Shown here one piece after another: positions 49,813-58,463 of a stretch of 64,000 nucleotides of DNA (position 1 is the stretch's first letter; each line of letters opens with the position of its first letter). The notes under the pieces were generated by a model. That model saw only the letters and a program-made list of their open reading frames with translations, was not told the DNA's origin and made no database searches. Source of the DNA: Paludisphaera soli (lineage in GTDB: Bacteria; Planctomycetota; Planctomycetia; Isosphaerales; Isosphaeraceae). A program made the position numbers and the translations under genes. The DNA lies in NCBI RefSeq assembly GCF_011064595.1, contig NZ_JAALJI010000003.1, positions 62,001-126,000 of the forward strand, written 5' to 3'.

Positions 49813-50152
49813 CAGACTCGAAAACTCCTGGACAGGGCCGGTCAAGAAAGTCCAACAGCTCCCGACGATGACGAAGCCGGGGGCCTCGGGGCCTGCATGC
49901 ACGCCTCTTTTGGAGAGGGAGGGAGCCGGTTCCATCCGGCTAAAACGCCGACTCGGGAGGGCCGTTGGACGGGACGACGACGAACCAGGCCGGGCCTTGC
50001 GCGCGGCCGATCGTCGAGAACGTGCGGGATCGTATTCTCTTGTCAAGATACAAGTTAGCGGTCGGGCCTGGCCTCGTCAAGGAGGCAGTCCGGCGATCGC
50101 CGCGCGCGGCGCGATCCCGGCCGGACCGCCCCGATCGACGCCGACGCTTCGC
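49813..50152. other. 340-bp leader region of ppdK
   Basis: No gene is visible. It should contain the ppdK promoter on the minus strand. A short inverted repeat, CTTGT(6)ACAAG at about 50039-50054, lies in its most AT-rich part and could mark the promoter, but no convincing -35/-10 pair with normal spacing is found. Confidence 0.4.
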
Positions 50153-51043
50153 TCACTCCGAGGGCGGGGCGGCGCGGCGGTCGAGCGAGCCGACGACCAG
50201 TCGCGACCCAGGATTCTCGTCCCGCCATTCGCTCCAAGAGACCGACTTGCCTCGCTCCACGAGGGCCAGCTTCTTCCCCTTGTGCGGACCGCTGAACGCG
50301 ACCAGGGCGCCTTCGCCGTCGGCCCAAAGGCTCTCCGTCCCCCGGTCGTAAAGGACGTGCTTGCCCCCCATGCTGAAACCGGTCGAGCCCAGGGTGATCC
50401 TGCGGCCGTCGAGCCGGGGGTCGTAGACCGCGACGGCTTCGAGGGCGGGGGCGAACGGATCGAGATGAACGAGCCGGGGGGTCCCCTCCACGAGGTCGTT
50501 GACGACGAGGACCTTGGCGAGGACCATCCTCGGATACGCGCAGGCGGTCTTCCCGACCGAGAGGCCGATCATGTCGGCCGCGGCGGGGATCCGCTCCCAG
50601 ATCTCGCCTCCGCCGGTCTCGACGGCCGGATAGTCGATCGCCCGGGCCACGTCGCGCCCGATCGGGTCGCCCAGGCTCGCCGGGTCGCATTCGTCGCACC
50701 CGACCGAGAACCAGCAATGGCCGCGCTGGGCGTCCCAACCCGACCAGATCCGGACCTGATCGCCGTCGATGTAGCGGGCCGGGACGGGCTTCGCGGCCTG
50801 AGAGACCGCGGGGAAGATGTTGGGATAGCCGATGACCGCCGAGGCCGCGGCGGCTTGCTCCTCGACCTGGAGGCTCTTCCACTCCTCGAGGACGTAGCTC
50901 CCCCCGAGGCCGAGCGGCACGAGGGTGCAGCCGAGGAGCGCGCCTCGGGCCGTCGCGCGAATGCGCGAGGTGATGCGGGGGGTCGGACTGACGGGGTCGA
51001 CGTTCGAGGAGTCGAGATGGAGAGCGGTGTCGCGCGGGTACAT
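50153..51043 (-). CDS. DUF3179-like membrane-anchored protein lacking the CPLC motif
   Basis: 296 aa. The ATG at 51043 has GGAGGG ten bases upstream. One transmembrane segment (about 33-52, ARGALLGCTLVPLGLGGSYVL region) precedes a periplasmic domain. The DUF3179 pattern is clear: TACAYPRMVLAKVLVVNDLV, then STGFSMGGKHVLYDRGTESLWAD, then a closing SWSEWRDENPGS. Classical members carry a cysteine motif (CPLC) after the strand following VND; here that place reads HLDPFAPA, so the redox-type cysteines are missing there. Cysteine pairs earlier in the domain (GHCWFSVGCDEC) might substitute. Function unknown. Confidence 0.72.
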   Translation of the reverse strand: MYPRDTALHLDSSNVDPVSPTPRITSRIRATARGALLGCTLVPLGLGGSYVLEEWKSLQVEEQAAAASAVIGYPNIFPAVSQAAKPVPARYIDGDQVRIWSGWDAQRGHCWFSVGCDECDPASLGDPIGRDVARAIDYPAVETGGGEIWERIPAAADMIGLSVGKTACAYPRMVLAKVLVVNDLVEGTPRLVHLDPFAPALEAVAVYDPRLDGRRITLGSTGFSMGGKHVLYDRGTESLWADGEGALVAFSGPHKGKKLALVERGKSVSWSEWRDENPGSRLVVGSLDRRAAPPSE

Positions 51044-51199
51044 GGCCGTGAATCCCTCCGAAGCCGTCCTGGACGAACGCGGGGACACGTGAAGAAGGGT
51101 GTCGCGTCGTTATGACAGAGCCCGACCTCGGCGTCAACCGGCCGGGTCGGCCGGGTGGAGGATTGTGCATCCGCGTCACGAAAGCCTTCGGCGCGCGAA

Positions 51200-51226
51200 A
51201 AGACCGCCGGGGTCGCCGGCGGTCTT
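51200..51226 (-). terminator. Intrinsic terminator of fusA
   Basis: An 11-bp perfect stem (51200-51210 with 51216-51226) is followed on the minus strand by TTTT. It lies 40 bp after the fusA stop. Confidence 0.8.
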
Positions 51227-51265
51227 CGGGGTGGATCAGGACGACTTAGGCCTGAGGAAGGACGA

Positions 51266-53344
51266 TCAAGCCTTGGCCTCGGCCTGGACGCGCTTGACGA
51301 TCTCTTCCTGGAACCGCAGCGGGAGCTTCTGGTATTTGAGGAACTCCATGCTGAAGCCTCCCTTGCCCTGGGTCATGCTCCGCAGGTCGTTCGAGTAGCC
51401 GAACATTTCGCTGAGCGGGACCTCGGCGGAAATGACCGTGTATCCCGAACGGCTCTCGGTGCCGAGGATGACGCCCCGCTTGGACGAGACGGCTCCCGTG
51501 ACGGGCCCCTGGAACTCGGTCGGGACCTCGACCTCGACGAGCATGATCGGCTCCAGCAAGACCGGCTCGGCCTTGCGGAAGGTCTCTCGGAAGCAGTCGC
51601 GGGCGCAGATTTCGAAGGCCATGGTCGACGAGTCGACGTCGTGGTACGAGCCGTCCTCGAGGACCATCTGGACGCCCATGACCTCGTAGCCGGCCACGGG
51701 CCCCTTGTGCATCGACTCGCGGAAGCCCTTCTCGACCGAGGGGATATACTCGGTCGGGATGCGGCCGCCGGTCACCTTGTTTTCGAAGACGAACGGCTCG
51801 CTGGCGGAGGGCTCCGTGGGGACGAGCTTGCCGACGACGTGGGCGTACTGGCCCGAGCCGCCGGTCTGCTTCTTGTGCTTGTAGTTGAACGGGGTCTCGC
51901 GGGTCGGGGCCTCGCGATAGCTCACCTTCGGCATGCCGACGGTGCAGTCGACCTTGTACTCGCGGCGGATCCGCTCGACGTAGATTTCCAGGTGAAGTTC
52001 GCCCATCCCCGAGATGATGGTCTCGCTCGTCTCCTGGTCGACGTGGACGCGGAACGTGGGGTCCTCGCGCATGAACCGGTTGAGGGCCTTCGAGAGCTTG
52101 TCGTAGTCCGCCCGCTTGTTGGGCTGGATCGACAGGTCGATGACCGGCTCGGCGGCGAAGATGCTCTCCAGAGAGTAGTTCGTCCCTTCGGAGCAGTACG
52201 TGTCGCCGGTGGCGCACTCGATGCCCATGACCGCGACGATGTCGCCGGCCTTCGCGGCGTCGATGTCTTCCTTCTGGTCGGCGTGGACGCGCAGGATGCG
52301 GCTGACGCGAGCCCGCTTCTTCTGGCGGGAGTTGTAGTAGAACGTCCCCTTCTGGAGCGTCCCCTGATACACCCGCATGTAGGTGACCTGGCCGAAGGAC
52401 TCCTCGACCAGCTTGAAGGCCATGGCGACGAGCGGGGCGTCGGGGTCGGTCGAGAGCGGCACCTCGGCCATGCCGTTGTTGTTGTCCTTCGCGAAGACCT
52501 CGCGGTCCAGCGGGCTCGGCAGGTAGCGGCAGACGGCGTCCAGCAGGGGCTGGATGCCCTTGTTGCGATACGCCGTGCCGACCATGACCGGGCAGAGCTG
52601 CGAGGCGATCGTCCCCTCGCGGATCGTCTTGTGGATGAGGTCGAGCGGGACCTCCTGCTCCTCCAGCAGCAGCGCCATGACCTCATCCGAGACCATCGAG
52701 AGCGCCTCGAGCATGCCCTGGCGGGCGCGGGCGGCCTCGTCGGCGAACTCGGCCGGGATCTCGCCGTAGCGGACGTCCTCGCCCTTCTCGCCGTCGAAGT
52801 AGATGGCCCGGCGCTCGATCAGGTCGATCATGCCCTGGAAGTTGGACTCGGCGCCCATCGGGATCTGGAGCGGCAGGGTGGTCAGGCCGAGCTTGGATTC
52901 GAGCTGGCTGATGACGTTCGCCGGGTTGGCGCCGGTGCGGTCCATCTTGTTGATGAACGCGATCCGGGGCACGTTGTACCGCTTCATCTGGCGGTCGACG
53001 GTGATCGACTGGGACTGCACGCCGGCGACGGCGCAGAGCACCAAAACGGCGCCGTCCAGGACGCGGAGCGAGCGCTCGACCTCGACGGTGAAGTCGACGT
53101 GGCCGGGGGTGTCGATGATGTTGATCTCGCTCTCGCCCCAGCGGACGGTCGTCGCCGCCGAGGTGATCGTGATCCCCCGCTCTTTCTCCAGTTCCATGTG
53201 GTCCATCACCGCGCCTTCACCCTTGACCTCCTTGATCACGTGGGTGCGGCCGGTGTAGTACAGCATCCGCTCGGTCAGTGTGGTCTTGCCCGAATCGATG
53301 TGGGCCGAGATACCGATGTTTCGAAGGTTTCGCAGGTTTTCCAT
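51266..53344 (-). CDS. fusA: Elongation factor G (spd/mitochondrial-type subfamily)
   Basis: 692 aa translational GTPase moving tRNA-mRNA through the ribosome. G1 is AHIDSGKTT (14-22), where the common bacterial form has AHIDAGKTT; G2 lies in ERGITITSAAT, G3 is DTPGHVDF and G4 NKMD. The five EF-G domains follow with normal length, ending in a basic QEEIVKRVQAEAKA tail. AHIDSGKTTLTERMLYYTGR is typical of the EF-G1 group shared by spirochaetes, planctomycetes and mitochondria. The ATG at 53344 is chosen because the family N-terminus MENLRNLRNIGIS starts there. It stands alone, not in a str operon. Confidence 0.95.
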   Translation of the reverse strand: MENLRNLRNIGISAHIDSGKTTLTERMLYYTGRTHVIKEVKGEGAVMDHMELEKERGITITSAATTVRWGESEINIIDTPGHVDFTVEVERSLRVLDGAVLVLCAVAGVQSQSITVDRQMKRYNVPRIAFINKMDRTGANPANVISQLESKLGLTTLPLQIPMGAESNFQGMIDLIERRAIYFDGEKGEDVRYGEIPAEFADEAARARQGMLEALSMVSDEVMALLLEEQEVPLDLIHKTIREGTIASQLCPVMVGTAYRNKGIQPLLDAVCRYLPSPLDREVFAKDNNNGMAEVPLSTDPDAPLVAMAFKLVEESFGQVTYMRVYQGTLQKGTFYYNSRQKKRARVSRILRVHADQKEDIDAAKAGDIVAVMGIECATGDTYCSEGTNYSLESIFAAEPVIDLSIQPNKRADYDKLSKALNRFMREDPTFRVHVDQETSETIISGMGELHLEIYVERIRREYKVDCTVGMPKVSYREAPTRETPFNYKHKKQTGGSGQYAHVVGKLVPTEPSASEPFVFENKVTGGRIPTEYIPSVEKGFRESMHKGPVAGYEVMGVQMVLEDGSYHDVDSSTMAFEICARDCFRETFRKAEPVLLEPIMLVEVEVPTEFQGPVTGAVSSKRGVILGTESRSGYTVISAEVPLSEMFGYSNDLRSMTQGKGGFSMEFLKYQKLPLRFQEEIVKRVQAEAKA

Positions 53345-53887
53345 GGTCCAATCACATCTCAACCGGCGCCGAAAGGGTGGAACGCCCTTCCCGCGGCCAG
53401 AAACCACACGCCGAACTCATCGAGACGGGAGCCGTGGGGTCCGCCGTTCCAAGAACGGACCGTCGGCCATCCGAGGGAAGCGGGGCGCATCGAGCACGGA
53501 AGGCCGGAAGGCTCGGTGCGGGATCGGATCGATCCTGAAGGCTCGCGAAGATCAAGGACGAATCATCTTAACAACCGTCGCGGGGCCGTCAAGGCACGTC
53601 CGCTCGTCGCAACTATTCTACGCATATTGGCTAGCGAACCGCCAAATCGTTCTCGCAAAGTCGCCCCCGAGGCTCGCGGTTTCGCGGCTCGACCACCAGC
53701 CTTGGCTGGTATTTTCCGTGAGTGATCCTACAATTCACAGGAGAGATTTCGTCCTCCTCGTGTACACTTTGAGTGCGACGCGTCCCGGAAGCGGTCGTCC
53801 ATGACGCCTTCCGGGCCGGCGGACTTCCATCGAAGAGGCCGATAAGCCCCCCTTCGCCCCCCCGTGCGCAGTCCCCAGGCTATCTGT
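53345..53887. other. 543-bp divergent intergenic region (fusA leader)
   Basis: This lies between fusA (minus) and the signal-peptidase-like gene (plus). On the minus strand TAGAAT (53615-53620) with TTGGCG (53640-53645) could be a fusA promoter, but the 19-bp spacing is long. This area is more AT-rich than its flanks. No gene or strong hairpin is visible. Confidence 0.35.
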
Positions 53888-54667
53888 ATGACGTCCATCC
53901 CAGCGGACCCGCCGACAACCCCACGACGAGTCGTCGCGGCGTCGCCGTTCTCCACGAACGTGCCGCAGCTGACCTTCCTCGTCCCGGGATATCCCCAGTG
54001 GACGTCCGGCCGTCGGGCTCGGGGTGCGGCGTTGGCGGGGATGTATGCGGTCTCGGCGGCGACTTCGCTGCTGCTCTGGGGGAGTCCGGCGACCTGGTTC
54101 TTCCTGGTCGCCTCGATCGCGTTCCAGGGCCTGAGTTGGGTGGACGCGGCCCGGCAGAATCCGTTCTCCGGGCTGACGCCGACTCCGGTACTCGCCGTGA
54201 CGGGCGCCGGACTCGGGCTGGCCCTCCATGCGCCGGCGTTCGCCCTGCTTACGCTCCTGGCCTGGCCGAGTCACGGCCCCGATCCGGGGGACGGCTCCTA
54301 CCTCGTCAATCGGCTCGCGTACAAGGATCGCCTCCCCTCGCCCGGCCAGTGGGTCTGGCTCGACGGCTCGGCGACGGGGCTGCAGAGCGCGGCCCGGGTC
54401 GTCGCGGTCGGCGGCCAGGAGGTGGAATGGACGGGAAAGCGATGGACCGTCAACGGTGAGGAGATCGACGTGAAGTCGGGGCAGGCGTTCGCCGGGTATC
54501 CGAGGCGCTGGAAGTTCCGAGTTCCAGGCAATCACGTCCTCCTCGACCCCGAGACCCGCCCGCGCCCGGGCGAGTCCCGGGCCCCCCTGATGGTCGTCGA
54601 GAGCGAGCACATCACCGGCCGGGTCTGGGCCCGCTGCTCCCCGTTCTGGGGACGCAGCTTGCTGTGA
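53888..54667 (+). CDS. Signal-peptidase-I-like (S26) membrane protein without the catalytic lysine
   Basis: 259 aa. Two hydrophobic stretches (about 45-82 and 98-126) precede a domain that follows S26 signal peptidases. GDGSYLVNRLAY (134-145) matches the strand after the Ser box, SPGQWVW the next strand, RVVAVGGQEVEW (170-181) the Lys-containing strand, RWTVNGEEID the loop, and HITGRVWARCSPFWG the end. The Ser box reads SHGP (S128), with Met lost and two residues deleted before GD. The residue just before R170, where the catalytic Lys should stand, is Ala169. The protein is therefore probably not a working peptidase. It lies upstream of the HIT gene. A GTG at 53864 is an alternative start. 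Confidence 0.7.
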   Translation: MTSIPADPPTTPRRVVAASPFSTNVPQLTFLVPGYPQWTSGRRARGAALAGMYAVSAATSLLLWGSPATWFFLVASIAFQGLSWVDAARQNPFSGLTPTPVLAVTGAGLGLALHAPAFALLTLLAWPSHGPDPGDGSYLVNRLAYKDRLPSPGQWVWLDGSATGLQSAARVVAVGGQEVEWTGKRWTVNGEEIDVKSGQAFAGYPRRWKFRVPGNHVLLDPETRPRPGESRAPLMVVESEHITGRVWARCSPFWGRSLL

Positions 54668-54913
54668 GCCGATGGGAAGTCGACCGATCCGGTGCGAGCC
54701 CTCGCCGACCGAACGCCCCGCCCATCCGATCCTTTCCCTTGTTTTGATCAGGTCTTGGAGAGACATCTCCGACCCCCGCCTGTTATGATCCATTAGGAGT
54801 CGGCGTGGGCCCGGCTTCTCGGGCGTGACGGACCGTCGTGCGAAACATCCGCTCGCTCTCGATGCCGGCCTCATCCGGGCACCGGGCTTTCCGGAGCCTC
54901 GAGGACCTCGACC

Positions 54914-55441
54914 GTGATCGATCGAATCTGGGCGCCCTGGCGTGCGCAGTATGTTTCCGGCACGGACCCGGAGTCCCGGCCGGCCTCCTCGTGCTTCCTC
55001 TGTCAGGGCCTGGCCGAGGATCGCGATGGCGAGAATCTCATCGCCTGGCGCGGCGAAGAGACGGTGGTGATCCTCAATCGATATCCGTACAACAACGGCC
55101 ACCTGCTCGTCGCCCCGATCGTCCACAAGGGCAGCCTTCAGGACCTCGAGGGCCGATCGCTCGTCGAGCCCGTCCAGACGATTCGCTGGATGCTTCGGAT
55201 CCTCGACCGGATGATGCGGCCTCAGGGATACAACGTGGGGCTCAACCAGGGCAAGGCCGCGGGCGCGGGATTGCCGGGGCACCTCCACTGGCACATCGTC
55301 CCGCGCTGGGACGGAGACGTGAATTTCATGCCGGTGCTCGGCGAGACGAAGGTCGTCACCGAAAGCCTCCGCTCGTTCCAGGAGCGCCTGCGACGCGAGA
55401 TCGAGGCCGACCTCAAGGCCGGCGCGACTTTGACCGAATGA
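54914..55441 (+). CDS. HIT family nucleotide hydrolase/phosphorylase
   Basis: 175 aa from a GTG at 54914. The histidine triad is HLHWHIVPRW (H123, H125, H127). N-terminal MIDRIWAPWRAQYV and the zinc-type CFLC (C27, C30) match the Ap4A-phosphorylase-like branch found in actinobacteria and planctomycetes. Strands NRYPYNNGHLLVAPIVH complete the fold. It probably cleaves dinucleoside polyphosphates or nucleotidyl conjugates in the cytoplasm. The PIN/TRAM gene follows after about 90 bp. Confidence 0.92.
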   Translation: MIDRIWAPWRAQYVSGTDPESRPASSCFLCQGLAEDRDGENLIAWRGEETVVILNRYPYNNGHLLVAPIVHKGSLQDLEGRSLVEPVQTIRWMLRILDRMMRPQGYNVGLNQGKAAGAGLPGHLHWHIVPRWDGDVNFMPVLGETKVVTESLRSFQERLRREIEADLKAGATLTE

Positions 55442-55531
55442 TTTCATCTAGCTTTTTATTTCATTGCGCCCCATCTTGGATCAATGGCCGGACCATCCCG
55501 GCGGTTCGAGCGTAGCGAGGTCCACCATCCC

Positions 55532-56635
55532 ATGTTGCTCGTCCTGATTCGACTGACGTTCATCCTCGTGGTCGCCGGGCTCGGCGTCCGCGTCGCTCGG
55601 GTCGTCGGCGAGAACGAGATCGGCAAGCCGTACGTTTTCTTCATCGGCCTGATGCTGGCCGCCATCGCGTTCGTGATGGGCGACCTGCTGACGCCGCGGA
55701 AGAAGATCCAGACGATCTCGGCGATCTATTTCGGGGTGATCGTCGGCATCTTCCTCAGCAACCTGATCACCGACGCCGTCGAGCCCGCGTTGCAGCTCTA
55801 CATCAACCCCAAGATCCACTCGGCGATCGCCAGCGTGCTGATGATATTCGTCACGTACATCTGCATCTCGACCCTGTTGCAGACCAAGGACGATTTCCGG
55901 TTCGTGATCCCCTACGTCGAGTTTTCCAAGGAAGTCAAAGGGGCCAGGCCCCTGGTCCTCGACACCTCCGTCGTGATCGACGGGCGGATCGCCGACGTGG
56001 CCGAGACCAAGGTGATCGACCAGCCGATGGTGGTCCCGCGGTTCGTCCTCCAGGAACTCCAGGGCATCGCCGACAGCTCGGACAAGCTCCGGCGCAATCG
56101 CGGCCGTCGCGGGCTGGACATCCTGAATCGGCTCCAGAAGTCGCCGGGCGTCGAGGTACGGATCGACGACGCCGAGATCCCCGAGCTGGCCGGCGTCCGC
56201 GAGGTCGACCAGCGGCTGGTGATCCTGGCGAAGCATCTGGGGGGGAAGGTCGTGACGAACGACTACAACCTCAACAAGATCGCAAGGCTCCAGGGGGTCG
56301 ACGTGATCAACCTGAACGACCTCGCCAACGCGATGAAGCCGATCGTCCTTCCCGGCGAAAACCTGAACGTCAAGCTGATCAAGCGGGGCGAGGAGGCCGG
56401 CCAGGGCGTCGGCTATCTCGACGACGGCACGATGGTCGTCGCCGAGCAGGGGGCTCACCACCTCGGCGAGATCGTGCGACTGATCGTAACCAGCGTGCTC
56501 CAGACGAGTGCCGGGCGGATGATCTTCGGCCGCATGGAGCTGCTCCCGCCTCCGAAGGGGAATGCGGTCGCAAGCGGGCCCTCGCATCACGAGAACCCGC
56601 CTCCGACCTCGCACGGGCGAAACCGCGACGCTTGA
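55532..56635 (+). CDS. PIN/TRAM domain membrane protein (YacL-like)
   Basis: 367 aa. Four transmembrane helices (about 3-22, 33-52, 60-80, 98-118) precede a PIN nuclease domain (about 138-270) with acidic residues D144 and D150 in LVLDTSVVIDGR, a later E in VLQELQGIAD and VVTNDYNLNKIA. A TRAM RNA-binding domain (about 285-345, ending ...TSAGRMIFGR) follows. This is the YacL/TRAM family of membrane-attached putative ribonucleases. The ATG at 55532 begins the first helix; an ATG at 55484 would add 16 polar residues. Confidence 0.9.
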   Translation: MLLVLIRLTFILVVAGLGVRVARVVGENEIGKPYVFFIGLMLAAIAFVMGDLLTPRKKIQTISAIYFGVIVGIFLSNLITDAVEPALQLYINPKIHSAIASVLMIFVTYICISTLLQTKDDFRFVIPYVEFSKEVKGARPLVLDTSVVIDGRIADVAETKVIDQPMVVPRFVLQELQGIADSSDKLRRNRGRRGLDILNRLQKSPGVEVRIDDAEIPELAGVREVDQRLVILAKHLGGKVVTNDYNLNKIARLQGVDVINLNDLANAMKPIVLPGENLNVKLIKRGEEAGQGVGYLDDGTMVVAEQGAHHLGEIVRLIVTSVLQTSAGRMIFGRMELLPPPKGNAVASGPSHHENPPPTSHGRNRDA

Positions 56636-56663
56636 TCCGATCGCGGTCGTTGAAACAAAAAGC

Positions 56664-56703
56664 CGCCGCGGGCCCGGGACCAAGTGGGTCCGGGCCCGCG
56701 GCG
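56664..56703. terminator. Bidirectional hairpin terminator
   Basis: A 14-bp perfect stem (56664-56677 with 56690-56703) is made only of G and C. It is flanked by AAACAAAAA on the left and ATTTCGTTT on the right, so it can serve both the PIN/TRAM gene (stop 56635) and the convergent aminotransferase (stop 56734). Confidence 0.8.
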
Positions 56704-56733
56704 ATTTCGTTTCGAATCCCGAACCTGCTCAAA

Positions 56734-57984
56734 TCAGTTGACGGCCTGCTCCAGACGCAGGCAGCGGCCGATCTGGCGGATGGCCTGACGGAGGCGGTGG
56801 GCGTTCTCCACGAGTGCGAGCCGCAACGAGCCTTCGCCCGCCTCGCCGAAGCCTCGGCCCGGGCTGACCGCCACGTTCGCCTCTTCGAGCAGCTTCATGG
56901 CGAAGTCGATCGAGCCCATCTGGCTCCGCCAGGGCTCGGGCATGTTCGCCCAGACGAACATCCCGGCGCGCGGAGCCTCGACCTCCCAGCCCTGTCGCTT
57001 CAGGCCCCGGACCATGACGTTCCGACGCTCCTGATACTCGGCCACCTGGGCGAGCCGGCCTTCCTCGCCGTGCCGCAGGGCCACGATCGCGGCGACCTGG
57101 ACCGCCTGGAAGAGGCCGTAATCGTAGTAACCCTTGATCGCCTTGAGCGCGCCCAGCATGTCGCGGTTGCCGGCCGCGAAGCCGACCCGCCATCCGGCCA
57201 TGTTGTAGCCCTTGGACATGGTCGTGAATTCGCAGCCGACCTTGATCGCGTCCTTGACCGACAGGAAGCTCGGCGGCTGGTAGCCGTCGAAGCCGATGTC
57301 GCCGTAGGCGAAGTCGTGGATCACGAAGAATCGGTACTTCTTCGCGAGCCCGACGATCTCCTCGAAGAAGGCCGGCTCGACGACGGTGGATGTCGGGTTG
57401 TGCGGGTAGTTCAAAACGAGGATCTTGGGCCTGGGGTGCAGGCTCTCGCAGACCCGGGCGATGTTCGTGAGGAAGGACTGCGAGTCCCTTACGTCCAGCG
57501 AGATCACGTTGGCCGAGGCCAGCGCGATGGCGTGGATATGGATCGGAAAGCTCGGGGCCGGCACCAGGGCCGTGTCGCCCGGCCCGAGGAGGGCCAGGCA
57601 CATGTGGCTGAACCCCTCCTTCGAACCGATCGTCGCCACGACCTCATGGTCCGGGTCGAGCTTCACTCCGAACCGTTTCTCGTACTTGGCGGCGACCTCG
57701 CGACGCAGGTTGTAGACGCCGTTGGACACGCTGTAGCGGTGGTTGCGCGAGTCCCGGGCCGCCTCGCACAGCTTGTCGATCACCCAATCGCCGGGCGGGT
57801 CGGTCGGGTTACCCATGCCGAGGTCGATCACGTCGATCCCGGCCGTGCGCTTCCGATACTTCAGCTCGTTGATCTTGCCGAACAGGTACGGCGGGAGGCT
57901 GCGCACCCGGGGCGCGACTTCGATGTCGTAGCGTTCGGTCGACTCGTGCTCTTCAGATCCGGGATTCGTTATCGGATCGATCAT
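56734..57984 (-). CDS. AlaC-like class I/II aminotransferase
   Basis: 416 aa PLP-dependent fold-type I enzyme. The cofactor lysine is K258 in [16 protein letters not shown]. Other ligands are in [17 protein letters not shown] and [12 protein letters not shown]. This whole pattern is that of AlaC (glutamate-pyruvate transaminase) and related LL-diaminopimelate aminotransferases; [13 protein letters not shown] favours AlaC. It most likely makes alanine from pyruvate, or acts in diaminopimelate synthesis. The ATG at 57984 is chosen because the frame upstream has no homology. A hairpin (58023-58058) lies in its leader. Confidence 0.9.
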   Translation of the reverse strand: MIDPITNPGSEEHESTERYDIEVAPRVRSLPPYLFGKINELKYRKRTAGIDVIDLGMGNPTDPPGDWVIDKLCEAARDSRNHRYSVSNGVYNLRREVAAKYEKRFGVKLDPDHEVVATIGSKEGFSHMCLALLGPGDTALVPAPSFPIHIHAIALASANVISLDVRDSQSFLTNIARVCESLHPRPKILVLNYPHNPTSTVVEPAFFEEIVGLAKKYRFFVIHDFAYGDIGFDGYQPPSFLSVKDAIKVGCEFTTMSKGYNMAGWRVGFAAGNRDMLGALKAIKGYYDYGLFQAVQVAAIVALRHGEEGRLAQVAEYQERRNVMVRGLKRQGWEVEAPRAGMFVWANMPEPWRSQMGSIDFAMKLLEEANVAVSPGRGFGEAGEGSLRLALVENAHRLRQAIRQIGRCLRLEQAVN

Positions 57985-58022
57985 CGCGACCCTCGTCCTC
58001 GGCCCGCGGGAGGGAAATGGCG

Positions 58023-58058
58023 AGAGCCTGCCGTCCATCGGACCCCCCGGCAGGCTCT
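58023..58058 (-). promoter_or_regulatory. Hairpin in the aminotransferase leader
   Basis: An 11-bp stem (58023-58033 with 58048-58058) and a 14-nt C-rich loop begin 39 bp upstream of the start codon. No T-tract follows on the minus strand, so a simple terminator is unlikely; a leader structure affecting translation or RNA stability is possible. Confidence 0.35.
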
Positions 58059-58393
58059 TCTTCGGTTTCTCGACGGAGGTCGGGCCGTCGCCTCGCGGAC
58101 GCCTCGTCCCGACTTCCCTATTACAATACATCAGATCGGCCGAAGCGGGCAGTTCCTTTCTCGCGGACCAGTCCGACCGGCCGGATTTCGGGTTGCGTGC
58201 GGCATTGTGCACCCTCTCCCGACGAGCCGACCCAGTAGGTCCGGATTCCGCGTGGAAGGCCGCGGATTCTGTGATTCCGGCGGCGTGGCGGGTCGATAAC
58301 TCGTTTACCACCAGGACGACCCACCGACATCGTCGCAAGCACCCACTGATCGACCCCGCGGCCCCCGGTCACTTGGATCTTCATAAATCGACG

Positions 58394-58427
58394 AAAGGGC
58401 GGGTCGGCTCACGCCGACCCGCCCTTT
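58394..58427 (-). terminator. Terminator of the DegP-like gene
   Basis: A 15-bp perfect stem (58394-58408 with 58413-58427) has the 4-nt loop TCAC. The minus-strand 3' arm ends in CCCTTT followed by CGTCGATTT. It lies 36 bp after the protease stop. Confidence 0.85.
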
Positions 58428-58463
58428 CTCGCTTTCAGCACCGCGTGCCGAGCGCAACTGGGG

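Larger units (their letters stand above)
57985..58463. other. 479-bp region between alaC-like gene and degP terminator
   Basis: No gene is visible. It carries the leader hairpin at 58023-58058 and the degP terminator at 58394-58427. The middle part, about 58120-58390, has ordinary composition and should contain the aminotransferase promoter on the minus strand, which I cannot place. Confidence 0.45.
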
